Source: Bacteroidales bacterium
GTDB taxonomy: Bacteria; Bacteroidota; Bacteroidia; Bacteroidales; UBA12077
Assembly: GCA_028282785.1 (NCBI GenBank)
Contig: JANQHE010000067.1
Location: 1 to 64,000, forward strand
Reading direction: 5' to 3'
Length of the DNA: 64,000 nt
Part shown: one piece after another, positions 52,977 to 62,998 of the stretch
Layout: every line of letters begins with the position of its first letter
Numbering within the stretch: the first letter of the stretch is position 1
Translations under genes and position numbers: made by a program
Notes under the pieces: generated by a model
Told to the model about the DNA's origin: nothing
The model's database searches: none
The model's input: the letters and a program-made list of their open reading frames with translations, nothing else

Positions 52977-53730
52977 GTTTTGAATAATTTAACTACGAAA
53001 ATAAGCAGAATTTAAAGAAATTATATACGGGATCGGCGAAAATCTAAAAATCATGCCAAACTTATTGATTTACTGAATAAAAATTAACAAGCCCTGATTT
53101 TATAGCAAAGTATAAAAGTAAGCCATCTGATTTTACCAGAAAAAGAAGCTTTACCTTTAAATCCCTTTCCTTATTCATTATTTCTTCTATCCAAAGTTCT
53201 ATTCAAAGAGAACTAGACTGTTTCTTCAAATCTTTTGCCGATAGGGCCAAACAGGAGCTTTGAAAAAAAGGACAAGCCTAAAAAGTACTATAAATGTTAT
53301 TTGGCTTTATAGCTAGTTAAATAAACAATTACATATCATTTTTAAATAACACATTAGTTGTGAACAGGATACCTATGGCTTAAAATCAAGAAAATAAATC
53401 AAACAATGTTTAATATGGAAAGAAAATGAAAATCAAAAATCCACGCCTGTGGCTGGCAGGGTTAATTGGTGTTCTTAAATCACTTTTTAATAACGAATAT
53501 CGATTAACGAATGACGATTTTAGAAGTTAAAACTGCTTATTTAATTGACATTGGCCTGCCGGACAGGCGGGTGATTAGACACCAGGCATATGAGTTTGCA
53601 ATAGGATTTATACATTTCTTATATAAACTTAGAAAATATTCGTAATTTCTTGATGTTCAAATAAATTACAACTATTAATTCCTCAAATTATAAATGTAGT
53701 ACCTGGTACATTCAATAGGAACTGTTTAAA
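52977..53730. other. 0.75-kb intergenic region with REP-like palindromes
   Basis: No gene is visible on either strand between the two minus-strand units. Two GC-rich palindromic motifs lie near 53443-53460 (CACGCCTGTGGCTGGCAGG) and 53555-53571 (CCTGCCGGACAGGCGGG). The rest is AT-rich without clear structure. Confidence 0.6.
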
Positions 53731-55068
53731 TCATATTTTAGTTGTTTTAAATGTGAGTTTTACAATTGTACCTGTACCATCATTTAATGATTCTATCTCA
53801 ATATTTCCATCATGGGCAAACATAATTTGCCGGGCTAACGATAAACCAATCCCACTACCACCTTCTTTTGTTGAATAAAAAGGTAAAAAAGCCTTTTTTA
53901 TGATTGAAGGTGTAAATCCTTCACCATTATCTTTTATATCAAGAATAACTTGTTTATTTTCAATTTTTGAGTTAAAAATTATGTTGGTTGCATTTGCTTC
54001 AATACTATTTTTTATAATATTAATTAAAACTAACTCAATAAGTGATTTATCGGCATGAATAGATAAAGTTTTTTCAATATTTTTAATATCAAAAACAAGT
54101 TTCTTTTGATAAGAACCGGAAATATCATCCAGTAATTCATAAATGTTAATAGTTTTTAACTCAGGTACGGGAATGTCAAGAAATTGCCTGAACCGTTTAA
54201 TAAACTCTTGTAAACCGCTAACTCTGTTTTCAAGTAAATTGATTCCTTTAACAGCATCCTGAATATCATTTTCTTTAATTTGATTTTCATTTTTATTAAT
54301 ACCTTCAATAGTTAAACAATCTTTTAATGTATCAACTGTAGTTGATATCGGCGTAAGCGTATTCATAATCTCATGCGAGAGAACTTTAATAAGTCCGTTC
54401 CACGATTGAAGCTCATAATCAGTCATTTCTCTATCAATATCATGAAATGTATAAATTTTATGAGTGGTATTATTTTCTCTAATTTCAGATAATGTTATAA
54501 GAACTCTTCGTGTAATATTATTTATCCTGATATTTATAATATTTTGTTCACCCGGACTTAACCTGCCGTAGTCATTTAAGATTTTTTTAGATTGTATCTT
54601 CAAATTTTCGCTTTCATAACTTTCAATGCCAAGTAAATTTTCAAATGCCTTATTATGAAGCCTGATCTTATCTTGTTCATCAATAACCAAAATACCTGTG
54701 CCAACTCTGTTTAAAAGAATATTTAGAAAATTTTGTTTTCTTATTTTCTCATTTTCGATTTTTTTAAATTCCTCATTAATTCTGTTTAATTCACTGCTTA
54801 AATTCCCAAAAATACTGTCAATATGATTATTTGAAAGATTTAAACTTGTATTTTGTTCCTTCAGATGAATCAGAAAGTTAGCAAGATCACGATTGACTTT
54901 GCTGGCATATCTAACCATTAAAAAAATTTGAAATATAAAAAGCAGGCAAAGAAAAATAAAAGTAAAGAACCAATCTAGCTTTACTACAAATAACATCATT
55001 AATAATGCGGTAATAGCAATTAATAATGATCTGATAATAATATTTAAAAGATATTTATTAAAGCCCAT
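53731..55068 (-). CDS. Membrane histidine kinase (NtrB/AtoS-like)
   Basis: 445 residues. Two N-terminal helices (about 10-28 and 33-50) are followed by a PAS-like domain (GILVIDEQDKIRLHNKAFENLLG), a HisKA segment with the phospho-His in LSHEIMNTLTPIS (about 231), and HATPase boxes NSIEANATN, DNGEGFTP and GGSGIGLSLARQI. It overlaps the end of the regulator gene by 11 bases and is the probable phosphodonor of that regulator. The short periplasmic loop suggests membrane or intracellular sensing. Confidence 0.93.
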   Translation of the reverse strand: MGFNKYLLNIIIRSLLIAITALLMMLFVVKLDWFFTFIFLCLLFIFQIFLMVRYASKVNRDLANFLIHLKEQNTSLNLSNNHIDSIFGNLSSELNRINEEFKKIENEKIRKQNFLNILLNRVGTGILVIDEQDKIRLHNKAFENLLGIESYESENLKIQSKKILNDYGRLSPGEQNIINIRINNITRRVLITLSEIRENNTTHKIYTFHDIDREMTDYELQSWNGLIKVLSHEIMNTLTPISTTVDTLKDCLTIEGINKNENQIKENDIQDAVKGINLLENRVSGLQEFIKRFRQFLDIPVPELKTINIYELLDDISGSYQKKLVFDIKNIEKTLSIHADKSLIELVLINIIKNSIEANATNIIFNSKIENKQVILDIKDNGEGFTPSIIKKAFLPFYSTKEGGSGIGLSLARQIMFAHDGNIEIESLNDGTGTIVKLTFKTTKI

Positions 55069-56428
55069 ACTTTGATATTTTAAAGTAAAGTGTTGTTCTT
55101 GAAATACCCAGCATTTCTGATGCTTTTGACATATTTCCTTCGGATTTTACAATCGCTTTTTTAATTGCTTGTTTTTCTAATTCGGTTAGGTTTAGAATAT
55201 CCTCTTCCAAACTGATAACTTTATATTCAAAAAATGAAAAATCTTCTGCTTTTAATTTATTATCATTAGATAGAATTAATGCTCTTTCAATGGTATGCTT
55301 TAGTTCTCTTATATTGCCCGGCCATTTATAATTCTCTAATTTTGAAACAGCTGAATTGGTTATCTTAATTCCCTGTTTGTTATACTTTTTAGAATAAAGC
55401 CGGACGAAATATTCTGCCAATGGCAAAATATCTTCTTTACGTTTACGCAAAGACGGTAATTTGATGTGAACAGTATTAATTCTAAAAAGAAGATCCTCTC
55501 TAAAAATACCTTCATTAATTAGATCATGCAGATCTTTATTCGTGGCACAAATTAATCTGAAATCTATATTCTTGATTTCGGTTGACCCTAACCTGCTAAA
55601 GGATTTTGTCTGAATTACACTTAGTAATTTTGATTGTAAGTGCAATGGAAGATCTCCGATTTCATCTAAAAATAAGGTTCCTTTATTCGATATTTCGATT
55701 TTTCCCGGTCTGTCTTCTTTTGCATCTGTAAAGGCACCTTTTTTATAACCAAAAAGTTCACTCTCAAATAATGTTTCAGTTAGAGCAGACAGATCTACAG
55801 GCATAAAAATCTCATTGTTTCTATTTGATTTTCGATGTATTTCTCTTGCTATGAGTTCTTTACCAGTTCCATTTTCTCCGGTAATTAAAATATTTGCATC
55901 TGTACCAGCTACTTTTGAGATAAGTTCGGTTATTTCCTTCATACCGGAAGACGACCCTTCAATTAATCTAAACTGATTATTTAAATTTTCAGAGAGTATA
56001 TTTTGCTGATCCTTAAGTTGTTTTATTTCCCGGTTAGATTTTTTAAGTTTTATACCAGCATGAATGGTAGTAAGTAATTTTTCATTCTCCCACGGTTTAA
56101 GTATAAAATCAAATGCCCCTTCCTTTATTCCATTAACTGCCAGTTTAACCTTTCCATAAGCAGTTATTAAAATAACCACAGAACTTTTATCAGTTTTCAG
56201 TATCTCTCTGAGCCAAAAAATCCCTTCGTTCCCTGAATGCTTCCCCGGAGAAAAATTCATATCCAGCAGAATTACATCAAAATCATGATTACTTAAAGTT
56301 GTTACTAACGTTTTTGGAGAAGCGATTGATTTTACATCACTGAAATGACGACCCAGAAATAACTCTAATGATTCACGGATTTCTTTATTGTCATCAATTA
56401 TTAAAATATTTCCTTTCGTAATGTTCAT
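55058..56428 (-). CDS. NtrC-family sigma-54-dependent response regulator
   Basis: 456 residues. The receiver domain has the acceptor Asp in VILLDMNFSPG (about 55). The AAA+ domain has Walker A GENGTGKELIAREIH, the sigma-54 contact loop as FGYKKGAFTDA (canonical GAFTGA has Gly at the fifth position) and Walker B GTLFLDEIGDLP. A Fis-type HTH ends the protein (NMSKASEMLGISRTTLYFKI). It should activate sigma-54 promoters; one lies 125 bases upstream of its own start, facing the divergent permease gene. Confidence 0.95.
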   Translation of the reverse strand: MNITKGNILIIDDNKEIRESLELFLGRHFSDVKSIASPKTLVTTLSNHDFDVILLDMNFSPGKHSGNEGIFWLREILKTDKSSVVILITAYGKVKLAVNGIKEGAFDFILKPWENEKLLTTIHAGIKLKKSNREIKQLKDQQNILSENLNNQFRLIEGSSSGMKEITELISKVAGTDANILITGENGTGKELIAREIHRKSNRNNEIFMPVDLSALTETLFESELFGYKKGAFTDAKEDRPGKIEISNKGTLFLDEIGDLPLHLQSKLLSVIQTKSFSRLGSTEIKNIDFRLICATNKDLHDLINEGIFREDLLFRINTVHIKLPSLRKRKEDILPLAEYFVRLYSKKYNKQGIKITNSAVSKLENYKWPGNIRELKHTIERALILSNDNKLKAEDFSFFEYKVISLEEDILNLTELEKQAIKKAIVKSEGNMSKASEMLGISRTTLYFKISKYGL

Positions 56429-56460
56429 AATTACCCAAATATACCGTTTTGTTCGTTTTT

Positions 56461-56488
56461 TTAACAGAAACTGTTAAGAATCTTAACA
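56461..56488. promoter_or_regulatory. Overlapping palindromes, candidate upstream activator site
   Basis: TTAACAG-AAA-CTGTTAA (56461-56477) and TGTTAAGA-A-TCTTAACA (56472-56488) are both perfect inverted repeats that overlap. They lie about 65-90 bases before the sigma-54 promoter and just upstream of the divergent regulator gene, the right place for NtrC-type binding. Confidence 0.7.
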
Positions 56489-56552
56489 CTTATCATTGTT
56501 AAAATGCATAGTGAGATTAAAATGGTATTGATAATCAGATTTTTATGTTGTG

Positions 56553-56568
56553 TGGCACATGACTTGGA
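56553..56568 (+). promoter_or_regulatory. Sigma-54 (-24/-12) promoter
   Basis: TGGCACATGACTTGGA fits the TGGCAC-N5-TTGC consensus with a single change in the -12 element (TTGG). It lies 44 bases before the permease ATG at 56612. Confidence 0.75.
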
Positions 56569-56611
56569 AAAGTATTAACAACATAAAATAATGAATTAAA
56601 TTTACACAGTT

Positions 56612-58963
56612 ATGATAAGAAATTATTTAAAAGTATTTATACGAAACAATATTAAGAGCCCTGTTTATTCTGTTATTAATATTTTAGGATTAGCTGTTGG
56701 AATTGCAAGCAGTTTAGTTGCATTTCTATACATTAATAACGAAATAAGTATAAACAAGGGGTTTAAAGATAATGATAAAATATACCGAATAGGAGCCGGT
56801 GTACATAGTACAATGCTAAATGATTCAATGCCTAACACAGTTTATACGGTTGCTCCGGCATTATTGGAACAGGTTCCGGAGGTGCAGGCTGCTACCCGGT
56901 TTGTTAGATGGTATGGAAGTTCCTTAATTAAAGTAGGACAGGAATTTTATCCTGAGGTTAAAATGCTTTTAGCAGACTCATTAATGTTAGATGTTTTCTC
57001 ATTTAAGTTGCTTCAAGGCGACCGCAATTCCTTTATGAAGTCACCAACTCAAGTAGCAATTTCAAAATCATTTGCTAAAAAAGTTTTTGGCAATGAAGAT
57101 CCTATGCATAAAATGATTCATTTTGAAGGATTTGACTTAGAAATTGCTTGGGTAGTAGATGATTCGGAAAAAACAATGATAAAATTCGATATCATTAATA
57201 ATTTTTTCTATAACAAGGATCTTATTGGTTGGTTAATGCTTGATGTTCATACATTTTTTAAACTAAATGAACCGATTACACCTGAGGTTGAAAAGAAAAT
57301 CAGGTCAGTATCTAATGCAGCATTGTATGAAAAAGTAGGTTCATGGTCCGAAACGGTAAGCAGCCCTATTCAAGCATTTAAAGATATTTATCTACATAGT
57401 AATTTAGGTTATGAGGTAGGAAGGATTGGGTCCGTTAAAACTTTAATACTTTTTGGATTTTTGGCATTTGTTATACTTTTAATTGCAATTGTCAATTACG
57501 TAAACCTCTTAACCTCACATTCCGAGTATCGAAATAAAGAAGTGGGGATTCGCAAGGTAGTAGGAGCATTTAGATCTAAATTAAGAGTCCAATTTTTAAC
57601 TGAGTCAGTTTTGCTTACGGTTTTAGCATTATTAATCGGGTTCGTTGTAGCAGAATATTTTCTTTACATGGTAAATGGTAAATTAAATTTACAACTTTCA
57701 CTTTTCGGCCAAAGTAATTGGATAATTTTTATTGCATATTTTCTGATAACAGTTATGATAGGCTTAATATCAGGGATTTATCCAGCATTTATCATGTCAT
57801 CATATAATCCTATAAAAGTTATAAAAGGAGTTTTTAATAATGGCACAAACTCTAATTTTTTAAAAGTTCTTTTAGTAATTATTCAGTTTTCTATCTCAAC
57901 CATGTTGTTGATTTTCATATTTATATTCAATGCGCAAATACAATTTTTAAAGAAAAAGGATTTGGGTTTTGATGAGAAAAACCTGGTTGTTCTTAGCGAA
58001 TGTACAGATAAGATTCAAAAAACATATGAAAGTATCAGAAATGAGCTAATTTCTTACCATCATATCAGAAATGTAGCCGCATCACAGAGTATTCCGGGAT
58101 GGGGAAGAAGCGGACAATCTATTAGAAAGTTAACCGATGATCCAAAAACAGAATTAGCATGTGCTGAAAACAGGGTACAGGATCACTATACCGAAACTAT
58201 GGGAATTGAAATAATTCAAGGACGTTCTTTTGATCCTGAACTGGATGACAATAGATCAATAATTATTAACGAAACTGCAGTTAAAGCACTAAAGGTTGAC
58301 GATCCAATAGGTTTAAAGGTAATGACCAACAGGGAATCTGTGGTTATTGGTGTGGCAAAAGATTATCATTATTATTCTACAACATATGAGTTAACGCCAC
58401 TATATTTATCTAATTATGTAACGTGGTTTAACTGTATTTCTATAAGAATTGATCCGGAAGATAAGCATAATACGCTTAATTACATTAAGAATGTTATAAT
58501 GAAGTATGACCCTGATTATTTCTGGAATTACTTCTTTATCGAAGATATGTTTGCAAATAAATACAAAGTTGAAGAACGATTATTTAGCATGATTTTCTGG
58601 GGCTCCGGTATTGCTTTGATCCTTTCTGTTTTGGGACTATTTGCCCTGACTTCTTATACTGTTTCAAAGAGATTTAAGGAGATAGGAATTCGTAAAACAT
58701 TTGGTGCATCCGTAAAAAGTATAGTTAACAAGCTTAATAAAGATATTATTCGCTGGGTACTATTAACAAATTTAATTTCTTGGCCCGTAGCTTATGTTGT
58801 CATGAATAATTGGTTAGAAAATTATCCGTATAGAACGGAGATAAATTTTGGGTACTTTGCGTTAGCCAGTGTTATTTCATTGCTCATTGCCTGGGTTACA
58901 ATTTCTTTCCAGGCAGTAAGAGCTGCCCGGATGAATCCGGTTGATGCCATTAGATACGAATAA
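56612..58963 (+). CDS. MacB/FtsX-type ABC permease
   Basis: 783 residues. An N-terminal helix (YSVINILGLAVGIASSLVAFLYINN) precedes a MacB_PCD periplasmic domain, three helices around 280-400, a second block starting LLVIIQFSISTMLLIFIFIF with its own periplasmic domain, and three C-terminal helices ending VSFQAVRAARMNPVDAIRYE. This duplicated FtsX layout is typical of Bacteroidota permeases preceded by a sigma-54 two-component pair. No cognate ATPase gene is adjacent. Export of antimicrobial or stress-related compounds is the usual suggestion for this class; unproven here. Confidence 0.9.
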   Translation: MIRNYLKVFIRNNIKSPVYSVINILGLAVGIASSLVAFLYINNEISINKGFKDNDKIYRIGAGVHSTMLNDSMPNTVYTVAPALLEQVPEVQAATRFVRWYGSSLIKVGQEFYPEVKMLLADSLMLDVFSFKLLQGDRNSFMKSPTQVAISKSFAKKVFGNEDPMHKMIHFEGFDLEIAWVVDDSEKTMIKFDIINNFFYNKDLIGWLMLDVHTFFKLNEPITPEVEKKIRSVSNAALYEKVGSWSETVSSPIQAFKDIYLHSNLGYEVGRIGSVKTLILFGFLAFVILLIAIVNYVNLLTSHSEYRNKEVGIRKVVGAFRSKLRVQFLTESVLLTVLALLIGFVVAEYFLYMVNGKLNLQLSLFGQSNWIIFIAYFLITVMIGLISGIYPAFIMSSYNPIKVIKGVFNNGTNSNFLKVLLVIIQFSISTMLLIFIFIFNAQIQFLKKKDLGFDEKNLVVLSECTDKIQKTYESIRNELISYHHIRNVAASQSIPGWGRSGQSIRKLTDDPKTELACAENRVQDHYTETMGIEIIQGRSFDPELDDNRSIIINETAVKALKVDDPIGLKVMTNRESVVIGVAKDYHYYSTTYELTPLYLSNYVTWFNCISIRIDPEDKHNTLNYIKNVIMKYDPDYFWNYFFIEDMFANKYKVEERLFSMIFWGSGIALILSVLGLFALTSYTVSKRFKEIGIRKTFGASVKSIVNKLNKDIIRWVLLTNLISWPVAYVVMNNWLENYPYRTEINFGYFALASVISLLIAWVTISFQAVRAARMNPVDAIRYE

Positions 58964-59014
58964 TAATTTTAGCAGATAATTTAAACAAAAGATATTTATT
59001 GTTGTCTTTAGTGC

Positions 59015-59051
59015 AAGCTTATATCGAATTATTTTAATTCGATATAAGCTT
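59015..59051 (+). terminator. 16-bp perfect stem after the permease gene
   Basis: AAGCTTATATCGAATT and AATTCGATATAAGCTT are exact complements around a five-base loop, followed by TTATCTTTG. Confidence 0.8.
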
Positions 59052-59118
59052 TTATCTTTGCTAAGATTAAGCAAATAATTTAGAATACTGATTTTTTTCA
59101 ATTGCCCCATCCCTGAAG

Positions 59119-59199
59119 CCTGCCTGTCATGCCTACGGCAGATAAATCGGCAGACAGGGAAGCGAAGAAAATCAATTCGCCCCTTTAGGGGTTTGGGGT
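59119..59199. repeat. REP-like GC-rich palindromic region
   Basis: CCTGCCTGTC (59119) faces GGCAGACAGG (59149), followed by CCCCTTTAGGGGTTTGGGG. It is the same palindrome class as at 48768 and 53555. Confidence 0.55.
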
Positions 59200-59239
59200 A
59201 ATAGAATTGATTTTCGATCGAATAAAAACAGAAATAATA

Positions 59240-60154
59240 ATGAGGTTTTTACATAAAATAATACTAAATAGAAATTTCATCCTTGTATTTGCCGTAATCA
59301 TGGGTATGACACTTGGTGATTATGCTATACATATTAAGGATTATACAATATATATTTTGGCAATAACCATGGTGTTTTCCACAACAGGAATTGATTCAAA
59401 AGCATTACTGCCGGTTAAAAAGCTATTTAAACCTATGTTAGTAGGTACTTTTTTAAACTATTTTGTATTTGGTTTGATCGTTTTGGTTTTGGCCTGGTTT
59501 TTAATGCCAAGCAAAGATCTGTTTTTAGGTATTGTCGTTATTGTAGCTGCTCCTCCGGGAGTAGCAGTTATTCCGTTTTCAGGGATTTTAAAAGGTGATA
59601 TTGAATATTCCATTTTAGGTGTTTTTGGTGCTTTTTTAGCTTCAATTATTATTGCTCCCGTATTGGTGGAGGTTTTTGCAAATGGCGCTAGTATAAGCGC
59701 CTGGTCATTGTTTATATTAATGATTAAATTGGTGTTAATTCCGCTAATCGCTTCAAGATTATTGTTATACAAACCAATATTTAAATATGTAGCTAAGATT
59801 AGAGGTAAAGTTGTAGACTGGGGATTTGCTATCATCATTTTTACAGCAGTTGGAATGAATCGGGATGTTTTCTTTTCAGATCCTAAAATATTGATTCTTG
59901 CATCAATAGTTCTTTTAACAGGGACATTCGTTATCGGTAGTTTATATGAATTACTTTCTAAAAAAACCGGAGTAAAATATGAGCGAAGTATAACCCAGGT
60001 ACTTTTATTAACTATTAAGAGCTCTGGTTTTTCTGTAGTTACGGCAATGACATTATTTGGAAAGGAAGCCGCTATTCCTTCAGCTATTCTGGCAGTAATA
60101 GTTTTATTATATTTGTTGTTTCTATCCATTCGGTTGGAGTTTAAAAAAACTTAA
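59240..60154 (+). CDS. Bile acid:sodium symporter (BASS) family transporter
   Basis: 304 residues from the ATG at 59240; an in-frame ATG at 59207 lies close to the REP-like region. Nine or so hydrophobic segments are spread over the whole protein. LAITMVFSTTGID, VAAPPGVAVIPFSGILKGD and LLLTIKSSGFSVVTAMTLFG resemble the crossing-helix regions of BASS/arsenite-type carriers. The substrate cannot be told from sequence. It is followed four bases later by the hydrolase gene. Confidence 0.75.
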   Translation: MRFLHKIILNRNFILVFAVIMGMTLGDYAIHIKDYTIYILAITMVFSTTGIDSKALLPVKKLFKPMLVGTFLNYFVFGLIVLVLAWFLMPSKDLFLGIVVIVAAPPGVAVIPFSGILKGDIEYSILGVFGAFLASIIIAPVLVEVFANGASISAWSLFILMIKLVLIPLIASRLLLYKPIFKYVAKIRGKVVDWGFAIIIFTAVGMNRDVFFSDPKILILASIVLLTGTFVIGSLYELLSKKTGVKYERSITQVLLLTIKSSGFSVVTAMTLFGKEAAIPSAILAVIVLLYLLFLSIRLEFKKT

Positions 60155-60158
60155 TATT

Positions 60159-60920
60159 TTGAAAGTAAAAATTCTCGGAACCGGAACCTCTCAGGGAGTA
60201 CCGGTAATTGCATGTAACTGCGAGGTGTGCCAGTCAACGGATCCCAATGATAAACGATTGCGTACAGCGGCTTTAGTAGAGGTTGATGGTATTAATATTG
60301 TTATGGATGCCGGTCCTGATTTCCGCCAGCAAATGCTTCGGGAAAAAGTTTCGGATATTGATGCCATATTAATAACTCATGAGCATAGAGATCATATTGC
60401 AGGATTAGATGATGTTAGAGCGTTCAATTTTATGAATCAAAAGCCTATTGATATTTATGCAGAGAAAAGAGTTCAGGATGTAATAAAAGCAGAGTTTTTT
60501 TATTCATTTGAAGAGAATAAATATCCCGGAGTTCCTCAAATCAATATGAAAAGCCTTACCGTTGATCCGATAAAAATTAAAGGAGTAAAAATAGTTCCCA
60601 TCCGGGTTTTTCATTATAAATTACCTGTATTTGGCTTTCGGATTGGTGATTTTTCTTACATTACCGATGCAAACTACATTTCAGAAGAAGAAAAACAAAA
60701 ACTCCATGGTACAAAATACCTTATCATTAATGCTCTCCGTAAAAGAAAGCATATTTCCCACTATTCATTGGACGAATCTTTGAAACTTATAAAAGAATTA
60801 AGCCCTAAACGTGCTTACATAACTCATATTAGTCACCAAATGGGATTGCATCATGATGTAAACGAAGAACTTCCCAGAGGAATTTCTTTGGCCTACGATG
60901 GTTTACATTTCGAAGTTTAA
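60159..60920 (+). CDS. Metallo-beta-lactamase-fold hydrolase (PhnP-like)
   Basis: 253 residues with a TTG start at 60159, supported by close coupling to the upstream gene and by the conserved opening MKVKILGTGTSQGVPVIACNCEVC. The metal site THEHRDHIAGLDDVR (about 73-87), MDAGPDF, SYITDANY and ITHISHQMG are intact. CNCEVC may bind a structural metal as in PhnP. Relatives are phosphodiesterases; the natural substrate is unknown. Confidence 0.9.
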   Translation: MKVKILGTGTSQGVPVIACNCEVCQSTDPNDKRLRTAALVEVDGINIVMDAGPDFRQQMLREKVSDIDAILITHEHRDHIAGLDDVRAFNFMNQKPIDIYAEKRVQDVIKAEFFYSFEENKYPGVPQINMKSLTVDPIKIKGVKIVPIRVFHYKLPVFGFRIGDFSYITDANYISEEEKQKLHGTKYLIINALRKRKHISHYSLDESLKLIKELSPKRAYITHISHQMGLHHDVNEELPRGISLAYDGLHFEV

Positions 60921-60997
60921 AATTTCCTTTAAAAGTTTAGCTAAGGGCAATCTTTCTATTTTGCGTATTATAAAATAGAACAGTAAAAACTTAGTAG

Positions 60998-62992
60998 ATG
61001 AAGACAATTTACAGGATTACATTCCTACTTATTTTGGTTTCTAATAATATATATGCACAAAATGGCAAATTGCTTATTATTGGTGGAGGATACGAAAATA
61101 TTACATCAACTTCTTCATGGAATTATGAGGCGTTTAATTGGGCTGTGAGCAACAGCAATAATAAAAAAGTCGCTTTTTTGCATTACTCAACTACCACCAC
61201 AAGTGAATTTGAAAACTATTTTATTAACTCTTGTGGTGCAACAGCTGCAAAAAGTTTTGCAGTTAGTTATGAAAATGCCAATAACCAGACATTAATTAAT
61301 GAAATAAATGAGTACGATGTATTTTATTTAAGAGGAGGTGATCAGTGGTACTATTATTCAGAATGGAAAGGGACATTAATGGAAGATTTAATACATTCGA
61401 AATTTAATGAAGGCGGAGTAATTTGCGGTACATCAGCTGGTTTGGCAATGTTATCCGGAGTAATGTATACGGCAGAACATAGCAGTGCTTATTCAGATGT
61501 TTGTTTAAAGAATACAAATCATGCTTCAATTACTTTAGCTGATGATTTTATTCAAGTAATGCCCGGATTTATATTTGATTCACATTTTACAGAAAGAGGC
61601 CGAATGGGCAGATTGGTTGCATTTATGGCTAATTGGGAAAAAAATAATAATGAAACTATTATTGGTATTGGGGTAGATGAAATTACAGCATTAGCTGTTC
61701 AACCAGATGGAAATGCAACTGCTTATGGAGCTGGAACCGTTAACATTTTCAAGTTAAGAGATGGATCGGATTTTTTTAATGAATCAAAGATTAGTATTGA
61801 TTCAATTGAGTTGACTAGTTTGATACACGGAAAAACTATTAATTTAAACGATTTATCAACCGGGGGATACTCGGAATCTATTGCCCCTGAATCAATATTA
61901 CATAATTGCCCTTCTAAAATCTATGCCAGTGGGATTGAGACATTAGGTTACGCGAATGTTGCTATGTTAGAAGAATTTGTAAATGAATATAGTACGGAAG
62001 AACCAATAATAATATTTACCGGATCGGATTTTACTTCTGCTAATAAATTTAAGAATAAATTAATTGAATTAGGCTCCGAAGAGGTTAATATTTACAGGGC
62101 AGATTACAGTACGTATGATGATGAGGATATAGCTAATGAGATTCCTTTAACACGTAAATTTCTATTTGTAGGTAACAACAGCTATGATTTCATGTCGTTA
62201 TTTTTAAATGCTAATGGAAAAGCGGGTGATTCATTAAAAAGTTCATTAATTAATCGTAAATTAATCTTAGGCTTTATTGGTGATAATTCACGGTTTTGCG
62301 GAACTTATATTGTTGGGAATTATCTTAGTTCCAATGCTAATGCCACCATCTCAGAAGGCATGAACCTTATAAAGAATACGGCTATTGTTCCAAGGACTTT
62401 CGAACGTGGAAATGATATAACAAATTATTGGAATGGAACTAACTCTGCAATTCCGTATGTAGTTGCAAAAGAAAAATTATTGCATGGAATCTGGCTAAGC
62501 ATAGAAAACTACATGATATATCAAGGAGATCAAGGTAAAGCAAAGATTACAATAAAAGGAAGTTCTCCAGCTATGATATTAACTCAAAACGGTTCAAAAG
62601 GAGAGTTGGTAAGTCAAACATATAGTGGTTCGGGAACACCGGATAATAAGGCTGGTTTCGATAAAATGTATTTATCTTTTTTAACGGATCAGGAAGAATA
62701 CTTTTTAGGAGAGTATGAGTCAACCGTTACATCTATTCAGGAATATCCAACAAAAATATATACCGGGATCTACCCGAATCCTGTAAAAGATAAACTATTT
62801 ATAAAGTCACAAAAAGACATTCAATTGGTTTGTATATACAATATCATTGGTACGCTTAAATTTAGAGCAAACTACCAGTATAACGAAGCAGAAATAGATA
62901 TCGGTAAGTTAGATCTTACCGAAGGGGTTTATATGGTAGAGGTGCGAAATTGGGATGATGAAATAGAAGTTCAAAAAATTATCATAAAATAA
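60998..62992 (+). CDS. Secreted cyanophycinase-like S51 peptidase with T9SS sorting domain
   Basis: 664 residues. A signal peptide (ITFLLILVSNNIYAQ) is followed by an S51/cyanophycinase domain: KLLIIGGGYEN, YLRGGDQWYYY and the nucleophile Ser in CGTSAGLAML (about 145), with a histidine segment FDSHFTERGRMGRL. After a second alpha/beta region (about 320-480), the last 75 residues (YPNPVKDKLFIKS … GVYMVEVRNWDDEIEVQKIIIK) are a type A T9SS C-terminal domain. The enzyme is therefore exported across the outer membrane, probably to hydrolyse Asp-containing peptides. Confidence 0.92.
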   Translation: MKTIYRITFLLILVSNNIYAQNGKLLIIGGGYENITSTSSWNYEAFNWAVSNSNNKKVAFLHYSTTTTSEFENYFINSCGATAAKSFAVSYENANNQTLINEINEYDVFYLRGGDQWYYYSEWKGTLMEDLIHSKFNEGGVICGTSAGLAMLSGVMYTAEHSSAYSDVCLKNTNHASITLADDFIQVMPGFIFDSHFTERGRMGRLVAFMANWEKNNNETIIGIGVDEITALAVQPDGNATAYGAGTVNIFKLRDGSDFFNESKISIDSIELTSLIHGKTINLNDLSTGGYSESIAPESILHNCPSKIYASGIETLGYANVAMLEEFVNEYSTEEPIIIFTGSDFTSANKFKNKLIELGSEEVNIYRADYSTYDDEDIANEIPLTRKFLFVGNNSYDFMSLFLNANGKAGDSLKSSLINRKLILGFIGDNSRFCGTYIVGNYLSSNANATISEGMNLIKNTAIVPRTFERGNDITNYWNGTNSAIPYVVAKEKLLHGIWLSIENYMIYQGDQGKAKITIKGSSPAMILTQNGSKGELVSQTYSGSGTPDNKAGFDKMYLSFLTDQEEYFLGEYESTVTSIQEYPTKIYTGIYPNPVKDKLFIKSQKDIQLVCIYNIIGTLKFRANYQYNEAEIDIGKLDLTEGVYMVEVRNWDDEIEVQKIIIK

Positions 62993-62998
62993 TCAAAT

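Noticed and set aside
59458..60129. Long open frame antisense to the BASS transporter
   Set aside because: A 223-codon shadow with Ile/Asn/Pro-rich composition and no signature; the sense frame is a clear membrane transporter.
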